Shown: positions 5,000 through 5,113 of the stretch, in pieces
Layout of the letters: each line of letters begins with the position of its first letter
How positions within the stretch are numbered: position 1 is the stretch's first letter
NCBI GenBank assembly: GCA_021791615.1
Contig: JAJYWG010000288.1
Location: 1 to 5,113, forward strand
DNA: 5,113 bases
Direction of reading: 5' to 3'
From: Actinomycetes bacterium
GTDB taxonomy: Bacteria; Actinomycetota; Acidimicrobiia; Acidimicrobiales; RAAP-2
The notes under the pieces: model-generated
What the model saw: only the letters and a program-made list of their open reading frames with translations
What the model was told of the DNA's origin: nothing
Database searches by the model: none
Program-made: the position numbers and the translations under genes

Positions 5000-5113
5000 C
5001 GCCGATTTCCACGCAGCTGATTCGACGCAATGGTTACGCGAACTCGAAACGGAGGGTTCTGCCACCCCACCACGGCACGGGGGTGTCGGCGGGGAGGGTG
5101 GCTTGGCGGAGCA
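5000..5113. other. Right-end non-coding stretch with a 7-bp inverted repeat
   Basis: GCCACCC (5061-5067) and GGGTGGC (5096-5102) can pair around a 28-base G-rich loop. A GGAGGG (5051-5056) precedes it with no properly spaced ATG or GTG. An ATG at 5030 opens a frame to the window edge, but its residues are unremarkable. The stretch could be the leader of a gene beyond the window. Confidence 0.3.

Noticed and set aside
4559..5065. Minus-strand frame antisense to the DUF2332 end
   Set aside because: A large part is antisense to a secure gene. The 4800-4960 part looks somewhat protein-like, but no start signal or family is seen.
1..5113. CRISPR array, tRNA, insertion-sequence ends or transposase
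   Set aside because: No spaced repeat array, no T-arm with matching stems, and no transposase or recombinase motif was found on either strand.

Overview
The window is GC-rich, its coding regions mostly use codons ending in G or C, and start codons include GTG. Together with the gene families seen (a ParD-like/zeta toxin-antitoxin pair, an AbrB/PIN pair and a DUF2332 protein), this suggests a high-GC actinobacterial chromosome, in an accessory or 'defence/TA-rich' stretch. No genus can be named from the sequence. I see no tRNA, rRNA, CRISPR array, transposase or recombinase.

Layout. Positions 1-231 hold the 3' part (or all) of an unrecognised + strand gene. Converging on it from the minus strand (874-293) is a four-cysteine, zinc-ribbon-like hypothetical protein whose frame is broken by an in-frame TGA at 482-484 but continues with clear coding character to 293. 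Divergent from it is a compact VapBC-type module: AbrB-fold antitoxin (1012-1239) overlapping a PIN-domain RNase toxin (1232-1651) by 8 nt, with a good Shine-Dalgarno and two small palindromes upstream. From 1652 to 2563 lies about 0.9 kb with no convincing intact gene. It contains only a coding-like minus-strand fragment (1887-2060) and an imperfect repeat of sequence found at 231-255.

A second toxin-antitoxin operon runs on the minus strand: a ParD-like antitoxin (3528-3148) followed 8 nt later by a zeta-family P-loop kinase toxin (3139-2564). Its promoter region carries three evenly spaced TGCTAC/GTAGCA hexamers, a strong candidate operator. Divergent from it, a DUF2332 gene (3738-4757, + strand) fills most of the right end. 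It overlaps a possible small downstream ORF (4748-4999) that has a well-spaced Shine-Dalgarno. The last about 110 bases hold a 7-bp inverted repeat and no gene I can call.

How the genes relate: the two TA pairs are each self-contained (antitoxin first, toxin second, coupled). They are of different families and on opposite strands. The broken gene, the gene fragment and the long gene-poor gap fit a decaying, turnover-prone segment. Nothing shows that the TA modules act with the DUF2332 protein.
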